The translations under genes and the position numbers were made by a program. A stretch of 64,000 nucleotides of DNA, taken from assembly GCA_018907035.1 (NCBI GenBank), contig JACCIC010000175.1, positions 865,501 to 929,500 on the forward strand. Direction: 5' to 3'. The DNA comes from Sycobia sp. Sy_11 (Eukaryota > Arthropoda > Insecta > Hymenoptera > Epichrysomallidae). Positions 49,889 through 61,119 of this stretch are shown in pieces; position 1 is the first letter of the stretch, and each line of letters begins with the position of its first letter. Below the pieces are notes generated by a model. That model was not told where the DNA came from. It ran no database searches and saw only the letters and a program-made list of their open reading frames with translations.

Positions 49889-49893
<5 letters not shown>
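46488..49893 (+). CDS. Secreted chymotrypsin-fold serine protease homologue (SPH), catalytic Ser replaced by Gly; 4 exons
   Basis: Exons are 46488-46551, 46791-47116, 48461-48769 and 49681-49893, giving 303 residues. A hydrophobic signal peptide (about residues 1-22, ending IIIHA) is followed by a short pro-segment and VVNG, the equivalent of the mature N-terminus of S1 proteases. The residue before VVNG is Gly after two Glu, not Arg or Lys, so the usual activation site is absent. His76 in LSAAHC and Asp125 in NDLAVVE are conserved. The third triad residue is Gly236 within FDGGGPLV, where active enzymes have GDSGGP, and Phe replaces the oxyanion Gly just before. Cys42 (chymotrypsin numbering) is missing, so Cys58 in AAHC lacks its usual partner. 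The 168-182 and 191-220 cysteine pairs are present. There is no clip domain. Family members of this kind act outside the cell as regulators or binding proteins, not proteases. The actual role here is unknown. Confidence 0.85.
46552..46790 (+). other. SPH intron 1, apparently GC-AG
   Basis: Exon 1 ends CATG and is followed by GCAAGTACC. The acceptor is TTTAATTTCAG at 46780-46790. Splicing at G|GC restores the frame (split codon GCT, Ala22) into FGLQEEGVVNG. The nearby GT at 46556 would leave the wrong phase. Another GT at 46579 keeps phase but matches the donor consensus poorly. Confidence 0.6.
47117..48460 (+). other. SPH intron 2 with (TA)n and (GA)n microsatellites
   Basis: The donor is GAG|GTATTT, phase 0. 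The preferred acceptor is TTTTGTCCTTACCAG at 48446-48460, which gives 42 residues from Asp125 to the GYG motif, close to 41 in chymotrypsin. An in-frame acceptor at 48403 would add 19 residues. The intron holds (TA)n at 47196-47240 and a (GA)n tract of about 66 bases at 47772-47837. Confidence 0.65.
48770..49680 (+). other. SPH intron 3
   Basis: The donor GAG|GTTGGT is weak but gives phase 0. The acceptor is TGTTATACAG at 49671-49680. The junction joins GVCE to FDGGGPLV, the expected order around Cys191 and the active-site loop. ATTG units occur at 49062-49097. Confidence 0.65.

Positions 49894-49951
<58 letters not shown>
49893..49951. repeat. (TA)n microsatellite overlapping the SPH stop codon
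   Basis: The TAA stop at 49891-49893 is continuous with about 29 TA units, so the 3' UTR starts with the microsatellite. The first AATAAA downstream is at 50373-50378. Confidence 0.9.
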
Positions 49952-49953
<2 letters not shown>

Positions 49954-51880
49954 TTATTAAAAATCGACGTATTCGCACTTGATTTCATAGTGCGTGAATT
50001 ATTTATCGTATGAGATATTTCAATATAGGTCTGCCAGTTTTCTCCGGTGCAATCATTCCATGCGCCGAAAAGCCATTTTATTGATTTATTAATACAGGCT
50101 CTTTTCAATAAGGAAAGTAAAAAATCAATTTACCGGAAAAGTGTAGTCACGGATTGATTTAGTCTGACGTTAATTATTTAATTTAATAATTTATTCAAAA
50201 GTATATGATTAATTGAAACACGACACTGTGAAGATATATGAATTCCAATGATTTATTATATACAATCGTGAAATTGAACATTTTAATCATTGATAAATAC
50301 GCAAATTCTCAGTAATTATATATTATACATTCTTACATTTTCTATTATATTATTGAATTCGGGGAGAGGGCAAATAAAAATATTATTGAAAATCGATAGC
50401 GAATATCTCATACAAAACGTGTAATATTTGACACTACTGTTCGTCAGAGATGCTAATACCGGGTCATTCGCTGTTTAGAACTGTACGTTTTACCGCCTAC
50501 GCCATTGCCATTTCTGAACATTATAGAAATTGCGTTTATGTTTATGCGTTGTTATTTTTTCTACCATCTATCTAAATTGAATATACAGTGATCTGACTTA
50601 CTACTTGCGGCGATGTATATTCGATATTTCTTTATGTTTATTGGCATCGTGAACGTATATTGCAAATGGAATAATTTGGAAAACTATTTTTTTTCATTTT
50701 CATCGAAATTAATAAGTCAACGTATTTCGGATTATATAGTGCAGAAAATTTTCTAACCTATAATTAACGTAAAATAAAAGGGGAATTTATATAAATGCAA
50801 TTCGTATGAATGTCCTATAGGTATTCGATTCTGCATAGTGAAATATTTTTGTAAATACACAAATACAGAACATTATGAAATTATAATATGTATGTATACA
50901 ACATTCTTTATCCAACCTTTTCGTTTTTTTTTTAATGTGTATTCGTGTAATTTTGAGAAAGTATTAAATCTAATATTATAAAGACGTTTCAACGAAATCA
51001 ATAGATTTTTTAAAAACGTTTATATTAATAAAATGTAATCTGTACAATTACATTCATAAAGATTATCTTTATCTGACATTAAAAAATGCGCCAAACTTAA
51101 CTACATCGGCGTCGTTATTACAACACAATAGACATAACTGTACGAATTTTCATTTTAATTAAATTTGTCTTAAAAAAACGTTACGTTTTAAAAAGTAATT
51201 AAAACGTTGATGTAAGCCAGCTGATTATATAATAATTATTTTCGAATGGCACGTGTGACTACGTCTGAGCAGCAGTTGTTTTCTATATTTAATTAGTGTA
51301 TATTTTGTCACTTTATTACTCAACAGTACTAAATGAATTGTGGATAATGCTTTAAAATGATATAAAATCCTATTCCACTGGAATCGCTAATTTCGCGTTC
51401 AAGACACTTGTTTCTCGAATACAGTTCATTTAAATCTATTAATAATCCATTGTGACTGTACGATTCAATTAAAAATTTTGCTTATCACAAAGCGTCTCGG
51501 TATTTTATTCGGTAAAAACGCCTTCATCATCAACTACATATCGAGCGTACGCTGTGATTTTCCAATAGAATTTTTCTTCTTTCCTAATCAGCTCTACATT
51601 ACATAACGTCTTCTGCCTATGTAAGACAACGACACTAATTATGAATCTCTCAGTTATAACACAGTTACAACTCGATTACAACTCAGTTAAACGTTATCAG
51701 CGTGCGACCGTGTTTTAATACAGATTTCTCGCGATTCGCGGGCTCGTAAATCGACTCTTTCACGAGCTGTGCAACGACTTATATACGCGCTCGATATCTA
51801 AATAATAATTTCGCATATATTAATCGAAACCCTACAATACTGTCTAAAGCTGCATATATGTGCGCGCGCGTGCGTATGTG
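49952..51880. other. AT-rich stretch downstream of the SPH gene
   Basis: Apart from one small open frame at 50613-50756 with a signal-like start, nothing is recognisable. Confidence 0.5.
50613..50756 (+). other. Small open frame with signal-peptide-like start (tentative)
   Basis: A 47-residue frame begins MYIRYFFMFIGIVNVYCK, a hydrophobic start ending at Cys, followed by a polar, partly basic tail. It could be a small secreted peptide, the first exon of a larger gene, or chance in AT-rich DNA. No family is recognised. Confidence 0.12.
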
Positions 51881-51881
51881 T

Positions 51882-51942
<61 letters not shown>

Positions 51943-51946
51943 GTAT
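51882..51946. repeat. (TA)n followed by (GTAT)n
   Basis: A TA tract with one CA interruption runs into four GTAT units. Confidence 0.95.
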
Positions 51947-52069
51947 AGGAATCACCGGTGCGTTTGGCTTCCCCGTCTGTTCTGTTCTAGAAAATATCGT
52001 ACGTTCAGGGGCTCGTTTACAGGTATATAACATGCGTAATGGTTCAATTTTTTTTTGTTTGTATTTTTA

Positions 52070-52195
52070 GAAGCTACAACGAAATTTGCTAACAGAGCGG
52101 GCATGCGCGGTGGGAATCTCCAGAGACGGAAATCCATTGATGGAGAATCCGGCATGGGGAAGGAAACTCGGAACGAGCCATCCGACACTTGGTAG
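52070..52195 (+). other. Possible terminal exon (tentative)
   Basis: A long pyrimidine-rich tract (T runs at 52042-52063) ends in TTTTTAG at 52069. The following 125 bases are clearly richer in GC than their flanks. One frame reads ATTKFANRAGMRGG, continues with a hydrophilic stretch containing RRKS, and ends EPSDTW at a TAG stop (52193-52195). Another frame also stays open to 52214. No upstream partner exon and no strong polyadenylation signal were found, and I do not recognise the protein. Confidence 0.25.
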
Positions 52196-52214
52196 ATCGT
52201 TCAATTATGTATAG

Positions 52215-53235
52215 ATGTTATGGTTGACATTGGTGCAATGATTATTGATGATGCGTTAAATGATATAATAGTTTAGATCGTATATTAAATGATTTGCAAT
52301 GGTAAAAAAAATCAATATAGCCTAATATGTATAAAATAATATTTGTCATTGCAAACGTGTAAAACTCATATTCGTAGCTCTTTTTCAATGACGTAAGTCA
52401 TAGAACTATATTTTCTTATATTTAACGAATATTGTATCTGGTAAAAAAATGCTTTCTCGAAGTACCATCTCCGATTACTTCTATTAAAAGAAACGTTCTG
52501 ATTTTTATCCTTGCAAGATTAGAGTCGTTACCGTAATGAGTTCAAATCGTACCAATCGAGTGCAAATTTAATTTGATACGAGTGAACGAGTAAAAGTAGA
52601 ACACGATAAGTCAAAAATCTAGAAAGTCAATCAGCCTTTTTTTTTAATGCGAATTTCTTCATATCGAACGTAGTAAATTCCATCACCCACCAGTGAAGTC
52701 CTCTTCGTAATCTGAACGTGAATTTATCGATACTCGATAGCTTTCCGTAACAGTGCCTTCGTTATTATTATCGCCGCGATATTCATTGTATGTAGGAAAT
52801 GGGATGCTTATAATAAGCAAACAATTTTTTTACCCTATTATTCTAAATAGAAAAATGCTGAAAATCTAAACAAGAAATATAGGTAATTATATAATGTATA
52901 TTTCTATTATTCGTATATAAAGTATCCAAATTATAACGTCGTTTTTATGAAATATTGAAGTCAAATTCATAAACAATGTCATCAAACAAAATTATTATTA
53001 ATAAAAATGTTATTGAAACTAATCAAATATTTTTATTACTTCTATTTTATTGTTCTAACGCTATATATGTCGTCGATTGACACGTCCTGGGGTTTTGAGT
53101 CCCAAAATATTTTACGTCATATATGAAAGAATAATGAAAATATATGCTACTTAGGCTTCACTAATATGACGAAAATTGACAGAAAGCAAAAGTGAATGGT
53201 TATCCTAATTCTATCAAGTTTATTGCGCTGAGAAA
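52215..53235. other. AT-rich non-coding stretch
   Basis: No feature recognised. It leads into the retrotransposon relic. Confidence 0.5.
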
Positions 53236-54137
53236 AGTTTTCGGCTCCCAAATAAGTACGTTCCAGAAAATCAGGATGGTTTAGTACTGAGACTGGTCAT
53301 CTTGGACATTATAAGGACGTTGAAAATGGGTATAAGAATATACGAAAGTTAATGCTAAATGATTCAATTTCTCAAACTACCTCAAGATCCTTGCACAAAC
53401 TCTTCTAGTTTGATCAATGATATCAGATAATAATACCAGTTATAAAGAATCGAAAAATATAACTTGGAATCTATCGTAATAACTCAAGTTATGGGCGAAC
53501 ACATATGTCTAAGAAAATTGTTTGTAGAATATATTAGAAGTAGATACATAAACATATGTGCAATTATAGTCTGGTATATATATATATTAAAACCTAAAAT
53601 CAATTCAACACTGTATCAGAATTTATTAAAAAGATTACATATACATAGCAATGATATGGACAAAAGTAAGCAAGTATGCATTGCACGAATGCTGAGTATG
53701 TAAGTACACAAAGATAACAAGGAAGCAGATTAATTTACTAAACGAAGTGGCATTTTCAGCACTCGTCCGAAAAAAGCAATTGCAGTACCTTATTGGGATG
53801 GGCGCATTGCTCTAGATAAAACTTTCGAGAAGTGACATGTATATTCATAGGCTAATTAGTTGATCAGAATATCTACTTTCTACGCTTAATAAAACAACTG
53901 GGCTATGATGAACATTACTTGCACAAACGCAAGGCAAGTCTTAGTTCTTTTAGCTGAACCTATAGACTCAATTTGCGATATATGTAAAAGATTAAATGGA
54001 TAGAAATGTGTAGATGGTGAATCTACTAGGTTGAATCGCTTCCGCTATACTAGTCTTATTTTTATTCGGGTATCGTTGGATTTGGCTGGGAGGCATGGTT
54101 TACTCGAATCTGATGATTTTAAGGGATGCGGTTGACC
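53236..54137 (+). pseudogene. Non-LTR retrotransposon ORF2 relic (RNase H domain and C-terminal tail)
   Basis: A single frame, interrupted by many stops (for example 53701 and 53731), keeps the order of an RNase H domain. FRLPNKY comes near the start, then RYINICA where the domain has its Asp-bearing strand (the Asp is lost here). KINSTL...LLKRLHIHSND and KQVCIARM follow, and then HKDNKEAD, equivalent to the final GH..NE.AD catalytic segment. Further on in the same frame, CTNARQVLVLLAEP and RLNRFRYTS fit the tail that follows RNase H in R1/I/Loa-type ORF2 proteins. No endonuclease or reverse transcriptase part is recognisable upstream. Assignment is by recalled motifs, so the clade is uncertain. 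Confidence 0.5.
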
Positions 54138-54139
54138 CA

Positions 54140-55130
54140 GTCAATAATTATTCCCCTAGAGTATTTTTGATCTTAGCAACATTTATACTTTTTCATCATA
54201 ATTTCAATTCAAGTATATATTTAATACGTTTTCAACGAAAGCTAATATTCAAAATCAAAGGGACTAGTTATTGAGCACACTTTTATGACTATATTTCATG
54301 ACAAATTATTGCTAATTGAACTAAACAAGGCTTTTGAACCACAACAAATCATGATTAAGTAGACAATATATTCTTGTTTATATAATTTACAACTCGACGA
54401 ATCTAATTGCAAATTTATATACAATACGAGTATCCAGATACAAGCATGAAATAATGAAATATGAACGCGTTTCAAAGAAGTCCATAGATTTTAACTATTT
54501 ATTCAGTGCATATCTATCTTTTTTTTTTATTATAATTACGCCTGCTGATAATTTTTAATTAATTAAAAAATAAAATCTAAAACAAACACCCTGGATATTA
54601 TTGATTGGGTAACGTTAAATAAATGATTCAATAAGCTCGGAAAAGTTGGAAAAAAAACGGGCATCCCTGGACTTTGCTCGGTCGATTACTGGACGTGACC
54701 CTTCATTTTTGCCCTCGTTTTTAACGTCACACGTCGCAATGCTAATTTCATATAGAACGATTAGTCCATGTTGCGCAACTGCTTTTATAGAGTTGCTATA
54801 ACGCATCATTGTGACTTCAGACAAAAATACGGAAATTAAACTACAATGACAAAATTTCTATATTTTTGCCGATGTACCAGTGTAACGACACGGACGGATA
54901 TATATACACAAATTGTAAAAATGAAAAAATAAAGGAACAATAATGAGTGGGGCGATTAAAGCGGGGCACCGCGTGAATCCAACCAACGAAAGTATAGCCG
55001 TAATATTGCACACATTTATATAAGTTTTAATTTATCTGCCAAGTCTCCCAAATTAACGTGTGTACGGTATAGTTTGATTTCCATCCATGAAACCTTGCCT
55101 GTCCCACGTCGCAATGGAGGCATAAAGTAT
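54140..55130. other. AT-rich non-coding stretch
   Basis: No feature recognised. Confidence 0.5.
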
Positions 55131-55133
55131 AAA

Positions 55134-55135
<2 letters not shown>

Positions 55136-55172
<37 letters not shown>

Positions 55173-55190
55173 CGCGTGTGTGCGTGTGTG
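55136..55190. repeat. (GT)n with (GC)n core
   Basis: GT dinucleotides pass into a GCGCGCGCGCGC run and back to GT. This alternating purine-pyrimidine tract could adopt Z-DNA. Confidence 0.95.
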
Positions 55191-55687
55191 TACACAAGAA
55201 TAAAACAAGAAATACCTCAACGGCGTGCGAAAGCTCGCATATATATGTTCGTATGTATATAGACTTGCTCTTATATGTGTCTCGGAGTGGTCCGTGTGTG
55301 TGTACGTGTGCGCGAGCGCGTGTATTCCTTCCGCACCTGCCCCACACTGTATATACATCGAGTATCAGGCATATACACCCGGCGGGTCAACGATCCGCAT
55401 TTACCCGCATACATATAGCGCAGCACTCACGCGCACTACTGCTGACTAGCATATATATATACACGCATGCATGCACACACGCATATGTATATGCACTCAT
55501 TCCGCGTCTAAAGGGCGAAGGAGAAATATATCTTCGTATGGAATGCGTATATAAGTTGGAATGTCTCTATGTAGACGGCGAGCACGACGAACTTAGGGAG
55601 AAGGAGAGAGCGAGAAGTTTTCACGGAAGTTTAGGGAATTCGTGCAACGTTCGCTGTAAGACTTTCCTACATATATATGTAAGACTT

Positions 55688-55689
<2 letters not shown>
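55191..55689. other. Moderately GC-rich non-coding stretch
   Basis: Many interrupted ACGCAC, ATGCAT and GTGTGT units. A frame of over 200 codons crosses it on +, but it begins and ends in simple repeats and has no domain. Confidence 0.45.

Positions 55690-55738
<49 letters not shown>
55690..55738. repeat. (TA)n microsatellite
   Basis: About 24 uninterrupted TA units. Confidence 0.95.
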
Positions 55739-55741
<3 letters not shown>

Positions 55742-55989
55742 AGTATATACATGCGCGTTCGCAAGATTCGTAAAGGTGCGCGAGCGAGCGAGAGCACTTA
55801 GAAGGGGAACGGCGAGGATGGAGGTCGGGGTGTCGATTTCTCGTCATGATGACTCGTCGACTGGTCCATCTGTAATATAAAAGTTGGAAGTAATATCGTT
55901 GGCAGCTTTCCCGAGAAATGATGCAGATTGCGAAACTTGTTCGACAATGGCGCGGAAGGCCGATATTTTCTCCATTGTATACCAATTGT

Positions 55990-55991
<2 letters not shown>

Positions 55992-56066
<75 letters not shown>
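55992..56066. repeat. (TA)n microsatellite, longest pure tract here
   Basis: About 37 uninterrupted TA units. Confidence 0.95.
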
Positions 56067-56067
<1 letters not shown>

Positions 56068-56069
56068 CT

Positions 56070-59000
56070 ACACATAACAATATAAAGCATAAAAAGTACT
56101 CAAATTTTGCAAAAGCCATCAAATCGTTCTAGCAATCAAGCATGTGACATGTAAACTAGATAGTTCTTGAAAGAACAGTGAGTAATGCAGGTCATTGATT
56201 ATGCGACAAGCCGCGGTGGAAAGAGGCTTGCAATTTTATTATATACTCTGTATACGTGCTCGTTAACAAGTTAAATTTAATCGAGTCTCTTTAATCCAAG
56301 TGTACAATCAATGCCCGAAACGCGTAAATATCGCGCCAAACTTCATCAGCACGAGCGTCGAAGTAATATTTTCAGCTCGTGTAACAAAATTGTGGAATTA
56401 TGCATTTTCAAAACATTAAAAAAAAAAAAAAAAATCGATAAGTGCAACATAAAACGCTCTGAATTTGCGTTATATGAGCCAGTTTTTTGAAATTGATACA
56501 GCTAAATTCACGTATTATAATATAGGTGAATGGATAGATGAAATAAAATAATATATAGCGATATTGTTGCGAATGCAATAATTACGATTTAAGAGAAATA
56601 TCGGCATTATGGCCTTAATATTAATTTATGGGCACTTGTATATATATACAATCGAAGAAAATAGAGGAAAAGATCTATGTAAATGATCAAAAACTCGCTG
56701 CTCGTAATAATGTAATGCCACATTATGAAAGCGGCAATGTTCCACGTCAGAGATACGTTTCGACAGTGTTATCTATCCACAGTTTAAATGCACGATTTAT
56801 ATTTTATAATTGTAGATATGCAATAATCTCGCTCGGCAAGATAATACGATGCTGCATCGTGTATGCATACACACACACGCACACACACACCGACTACGCG
56901 TACACATATATTCTTAAAACAATACATTTTTAGCTCAAATTCATTTATCTTACCGACAAATTTGTCCAAAATAACAACAAAATAATTGTGTTCTTCTTTT
57001 TGTAACCTTTAAATATTAATAAGCAATCGTTATTCCTACGGGTTACAAAGCTCCACGAGCGATTGGATACTAAATAAATTATTGTTAATTAGAATCGAGC
57101 ACTTTCAATATGCGATACTGAATAATTACGACAGCCAAGGACGGATTCAGGCGGAGATTCAAGAGTAGCCTTGGCTGATGACGTATATATACGAAATAAT
57201 CGTTTTGTCAAAATGCGCATGCCTTTATAGCGATTAATAATACTCCTTAGAACAAGGGAGAAATTATAACTTATATACGAATGTGTAATTTTAATATCGA
57301 AAATTACGTTATGACACGAAAGTAGAAAATTATTTTCCTCTTTTCCAGGATATTTCGGAGTAGGGATTCGAGCAGACCATCGTGAAACTTGCAATAGTAT
57401 AAACTATAATCAATAGACTGTGACTTACGTATATAGTAATTGATATTTTGTTTGTAGTAATGCATATAATAAAATTAGAATATTTCCTGTTCAAAGTTAC
57501 GAACTACTTCTCTAAGCACTTTATCGAGATATTATTGACTTAAGCAGAAACTGCTTAATATATTCGGTGGGTATACAGATCAATAGGAAAACTTATTTCG
57601 CTACATTTTTACACGGCATCTTCTTACTACTTTTTGAATAATCTACGAACGTGATCTTTCGTTGTTTCAAAGTCAGTGCGAGTTTTTTGTTTTGTATATA
57701 TGGTATAAAAAATGCGACTCGATTAAGCTGCGACGCTAAAAGTAAATTCGAAAGGTAAATAGAACTTGCCAGAAGTTCGTTATTGCAAAGAGATAAGCTA
57801 CAAAAGCCGTGTTTTCGGTTTGCCAATTGTTTGATCGTCTTAGTTACGGTTCCAGAAAATCCAAAAGTTTTAATTGTCTTATAAAGTTTAATCTCGAAAT
57901 TGTAAAATTTTCAGTTCAGACAAAGTCCAGAGAATAATTAATCGGGTGTACGGAAATTTTATCCCTGTCGCGCGCGCGAAGAGCGTTTTATAAACGGGCG
58001 ACGCGGTTAAAGGGGCTACAACGTCTTTCGTATATGGTACATTAATCGTTCCGTCTACTATTGTCTCGCGAACCGATCGAAACCGACGACGATTCGGATG
58101 GGATGAAAGGAATGGAAAAATATATACATGATTCTGAGACAAAGAGTAAATTAGCTCTTTTCTTTATCATATAAATAATAGTCATGATACGCGTGAGCAT
58201 TCGAATAGTATCATTTTCGTAACATTTTTATTAAGAGGGTGTCAAAACGAAATCTGACCGCCTTAACGTCGCGCAACACGAATGAACCAGTTGACAACGA
58301 TTTTTTACCATACAACAATTCGCCCATACACCAATCTGTTTGAATGATTAAAAAATTTCTATCTCAAGCGAACCCAATAGCAGACTTCCTGTCACTCCGA
58401 ACAATCTGAATCGATCCGATAGTTGCACGGAAATAATGAAAATTGTCGTCTGGTAAGTTATCAGAATAGGGCCGAGGTGTGGTGGACATTGAGAGGCGCG
58501 TGCAATATAGACTAGAGCTGAATGATTCAATAGAGGAGATTCAAAAGTTCCACATTCAGGTTCTGATCGATGACTCACAATTTTTACAAATTGTCACATT
58601 GTTATAAAGATTCATTAGACCTTCCATCGTGCTACGCGGCGTTACGATACGTTGAAAAACTTTACTCCGACATATCCTTAGTGGTTCAGCGATATAATAT
58701 GAAAACAGCTTGGTTCCACCTGCACTTGTCTGTTCAGTTTTAATTACAATGCTCTTGTGAAAACAAAATTGTCGAAAAAAAATGTCTACTCAAACAACAG
58801 TGTAATTAAATATTTTTAATTTGCACGATACAGTTCTTTATCGAAGGCGAAAAAGCTTATTTGATTGATCCTATAATAAACAGTTAATTAAGGATTATTC
58901 GGATAAAAGTTTGTTTGAATTTGAATTCAATAAAATTCAATTAGTTCTACCTCTGAGAATCGACCATTACATTGACTAATTGACAAGAAACTTAACAATA

Positions 59001-59155
59001 CTATTTATATATAAAATATATTTACGGACATAATAATATTTTTCACGAAAGCATTAAAAAAAAATGAAACAAGTGGTAAAACATAAGAGCTTTGCCGCGC
59101 TTTAATGCCAATTGAAATTTACCTAGAATTCATACGTCTATATCGGTATATATTT
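56070..59155. other. AT-rich non-coding stretch
   Basis: Holds an A run at 56418-56433 and a CA tract at 56869-56890. The open frames on - at 57089-57394 and 58348-58578 have no recognisable domain. Confidence 0.5.
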
Positions 59156-59159
59156 TCAG

Positions 59160-59240
59160 AGGCCTACGATGGCTCGATCGGTAGAGCCGAGGATTGGTAT
59201 TTCGGTGGTTTCGGTAGTTCCAATCGCGGTCTCCGCCGAT
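59160..59240 (+). repeat. tRNA-derived head, possible SINE relic
   Basis: The D-arm-like GGCTCGATCGGTAGAGCC (59171-59188) forms a perfect 5-bp stem and closely resembles the A-box region of tRNAs. A B-box-like GTTCCAATC lies about 35 bases downstream. The anticodon and T arms do not fold, so it is not a functional tRNA. The first part aligns with the segment at 62171. Confidence 0.35.
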
Positions 59241-59244
59241 CGAC

Positions 59245-60204
59245 ACAGGCACCGCTGTAATAATTCACACGCGCTTTGTTTACATACACATCGTGGATCC
59301 TTCGTCGCTGATCAGCACCGGTATTTCCAAGCATAAATAGAGCGCCTTTCAATAACATAAAGTATATGGTATACATATTTAGTATATGGACGTTTACATA
59401 TCTATCTCCTCTTAATTATGATATAAAGATGCTTTAAATAGTTAGCAAATGATATCCTGCGACTCGAGCGAAAGCATCATTACACCGTTGAATAATGAAC
59501 GACTTAGGTCACACAGAAGCGTGCGCTAAGAACCCGCTTAGATCGAACATCTTTTCGAACAAGTCCCTTCGTTACGTCAGTGACATCAACCTTATAACTT
59601 TTACACAAGTAGTAAAAAAAACAATAATAATAATAGTAGTAGCGCAGCATAAGTACACTTTATTATGTAATAATATTACATTGTCTGGTAAAACAATTTA
59701 TAATTAATTATATCGAAGGGCTAGTGAGCTAGGGTTCGCTTGTGGTCAAAATGTTTGACAATTGACAATCGGCCTAGGCAGCCTCCAATTGATTGATCAA
59801 TACACGCGGAATTCAAATGCGATTTCTCGTTTAAAATGCAGAGAGGATTGGTTATACAGAGGGAGATACACCGAGCCCCTGACAGCACAGCGCGAATAAA
59901 ATTCAATCCGTATACGACCGTCGAAGCGCATATTTCAGTTACTATATAAAACTGTTGGGTAAAATCGACGCCGGCGCGTGGATTCAATTGCTCGCTTGCA
60001 GCGAATGCCCTCTTTTGCGAATGAGATTACGAAATTTACCAAGCGCAAAGCGCGTGTGTATGCATATGTGCAGGATCGAATGAAATTTCATTGGGAGCGC
60101 GTTGCGCCCTGATCGTCGAAAGCAGCGGCCGGATTAAAAATATCAATTATATCTCGATTGGATTTACATCGTTAATATAAGGATATATAGAGAGACACGA
60201 GCGG

Positions 60205-60205
<1 letters not shown>
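59245..60205. other. Non-coding stretch
   Basis: No gene recognised. Confidence 0.5.

Positions 60206-60285
<80 letters not shown>
60206..60285. repeat. (TA)n followed by (GA)n
   Basis: About 24 TA units pass directly into about 15 GA units. Confidence 0.95.
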
Positions 60286-60287
<2 letters not shown>

Positions 60288-60289
60288 TA

Positions 60290-60879
60290 AAGGTTATTGG
60301 CCAATCTATTGCGTAGAGTGACGGCATTTTGGCATTTTCCATTATCGATGATCAATTTTATTAATTTTGCTCTTAATCGTTTAGTTCATTTATTAGTTCA
60401 ATAATACCCGTGGAACGCGTGTACTTATATTTCGTGCGTAGTTCTAATTTTAGCCGATGAAAGTGAGAATTTACTATTGGACAACGAAAAAAGAATCGAT
60501 CACAAAAATGATTTCGTTGGTGACAGAAGAACGTACTAAAGAAAAACTAATGATAACTATAATTATGTACGTAAGTTAAAAACTTAATGCTAGAACCATT
60601 AGCAATAAATCCATAGTATGTGCAAAAGTAGTTAGAATAAGCCTATTAGTATTCCTCTTGCTCTTGAATACAAAGTTCAATTAAGAACGATCCAGGGGTC
60701 TCTCTCTCTCTCTCTCGATCTCTCTTGGAACAACTACAAGTCGTTTTCTGTGCTCAAAACATTTAAGAAACACAGATATTTATAATATATTAGAATCCAA
60801 TAAAGTTTGACCTGGAGAACAGTTATGAAATATACGACAGTCGAGTGGATTTCTCGGATTGACAGCGTCTATACATATT
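60290..60879. other. AT-rich non-coding stretch
   Basis: Only a short (TC)n tract at 60700-60718 is notable. Confidence 0.5.
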
Positions 60880-61117
60880 CACTGAAAAAAAGTCCGTTAT
60901 CGGGTGAATATTTTCTTGTTTTCTACCGCGTAAATTATTTGCTTAAATTGAGAAAGATCTTATAAGAAGGAAGTATTTACTTGCTGCAAAAAAATTCCGC
61001 TTAAATCAAATCACGTACTCTTAAATTTGGTGAATATTTTCTTAATTTAAAAAATTACGTACTCGGTACGAAATAAACAAATATTTACTTGAGATCGGAA
61101 CGTTTTCTTTTTCAGTG
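60880..61117. mobile_element. MITE-like element with CACTGAAAAA termini
   Basis: The left end CACTGAAAAAAAGTCCG is mirrored at the right by CGGAACG...TTTTTCAGTG, giving imperfect terminal inverted repeats 238 bases apart. The interior has repeated words: GGTGAATATTTTCTT occurs twice (about 60903 and 61030), and ACGTACTC and TATTTACTTG also occur twice. No coding capacity. I see no clean target-site duplication, so the superfamily is open. Confidence 0.4.
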
Positions 61118-61119
61118 CA

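Noticed and set aside
55136..55801. 221-codon frame on +
   Set aside because: Begins in a (GT)n tract and runs through a (TA)n tract. The middle has no domain.
59160..59240. Functional tRNA gene
   Set aside because: The D arm is convincing, but anticodon and T stems do not form and there is no matching acceptor stem.
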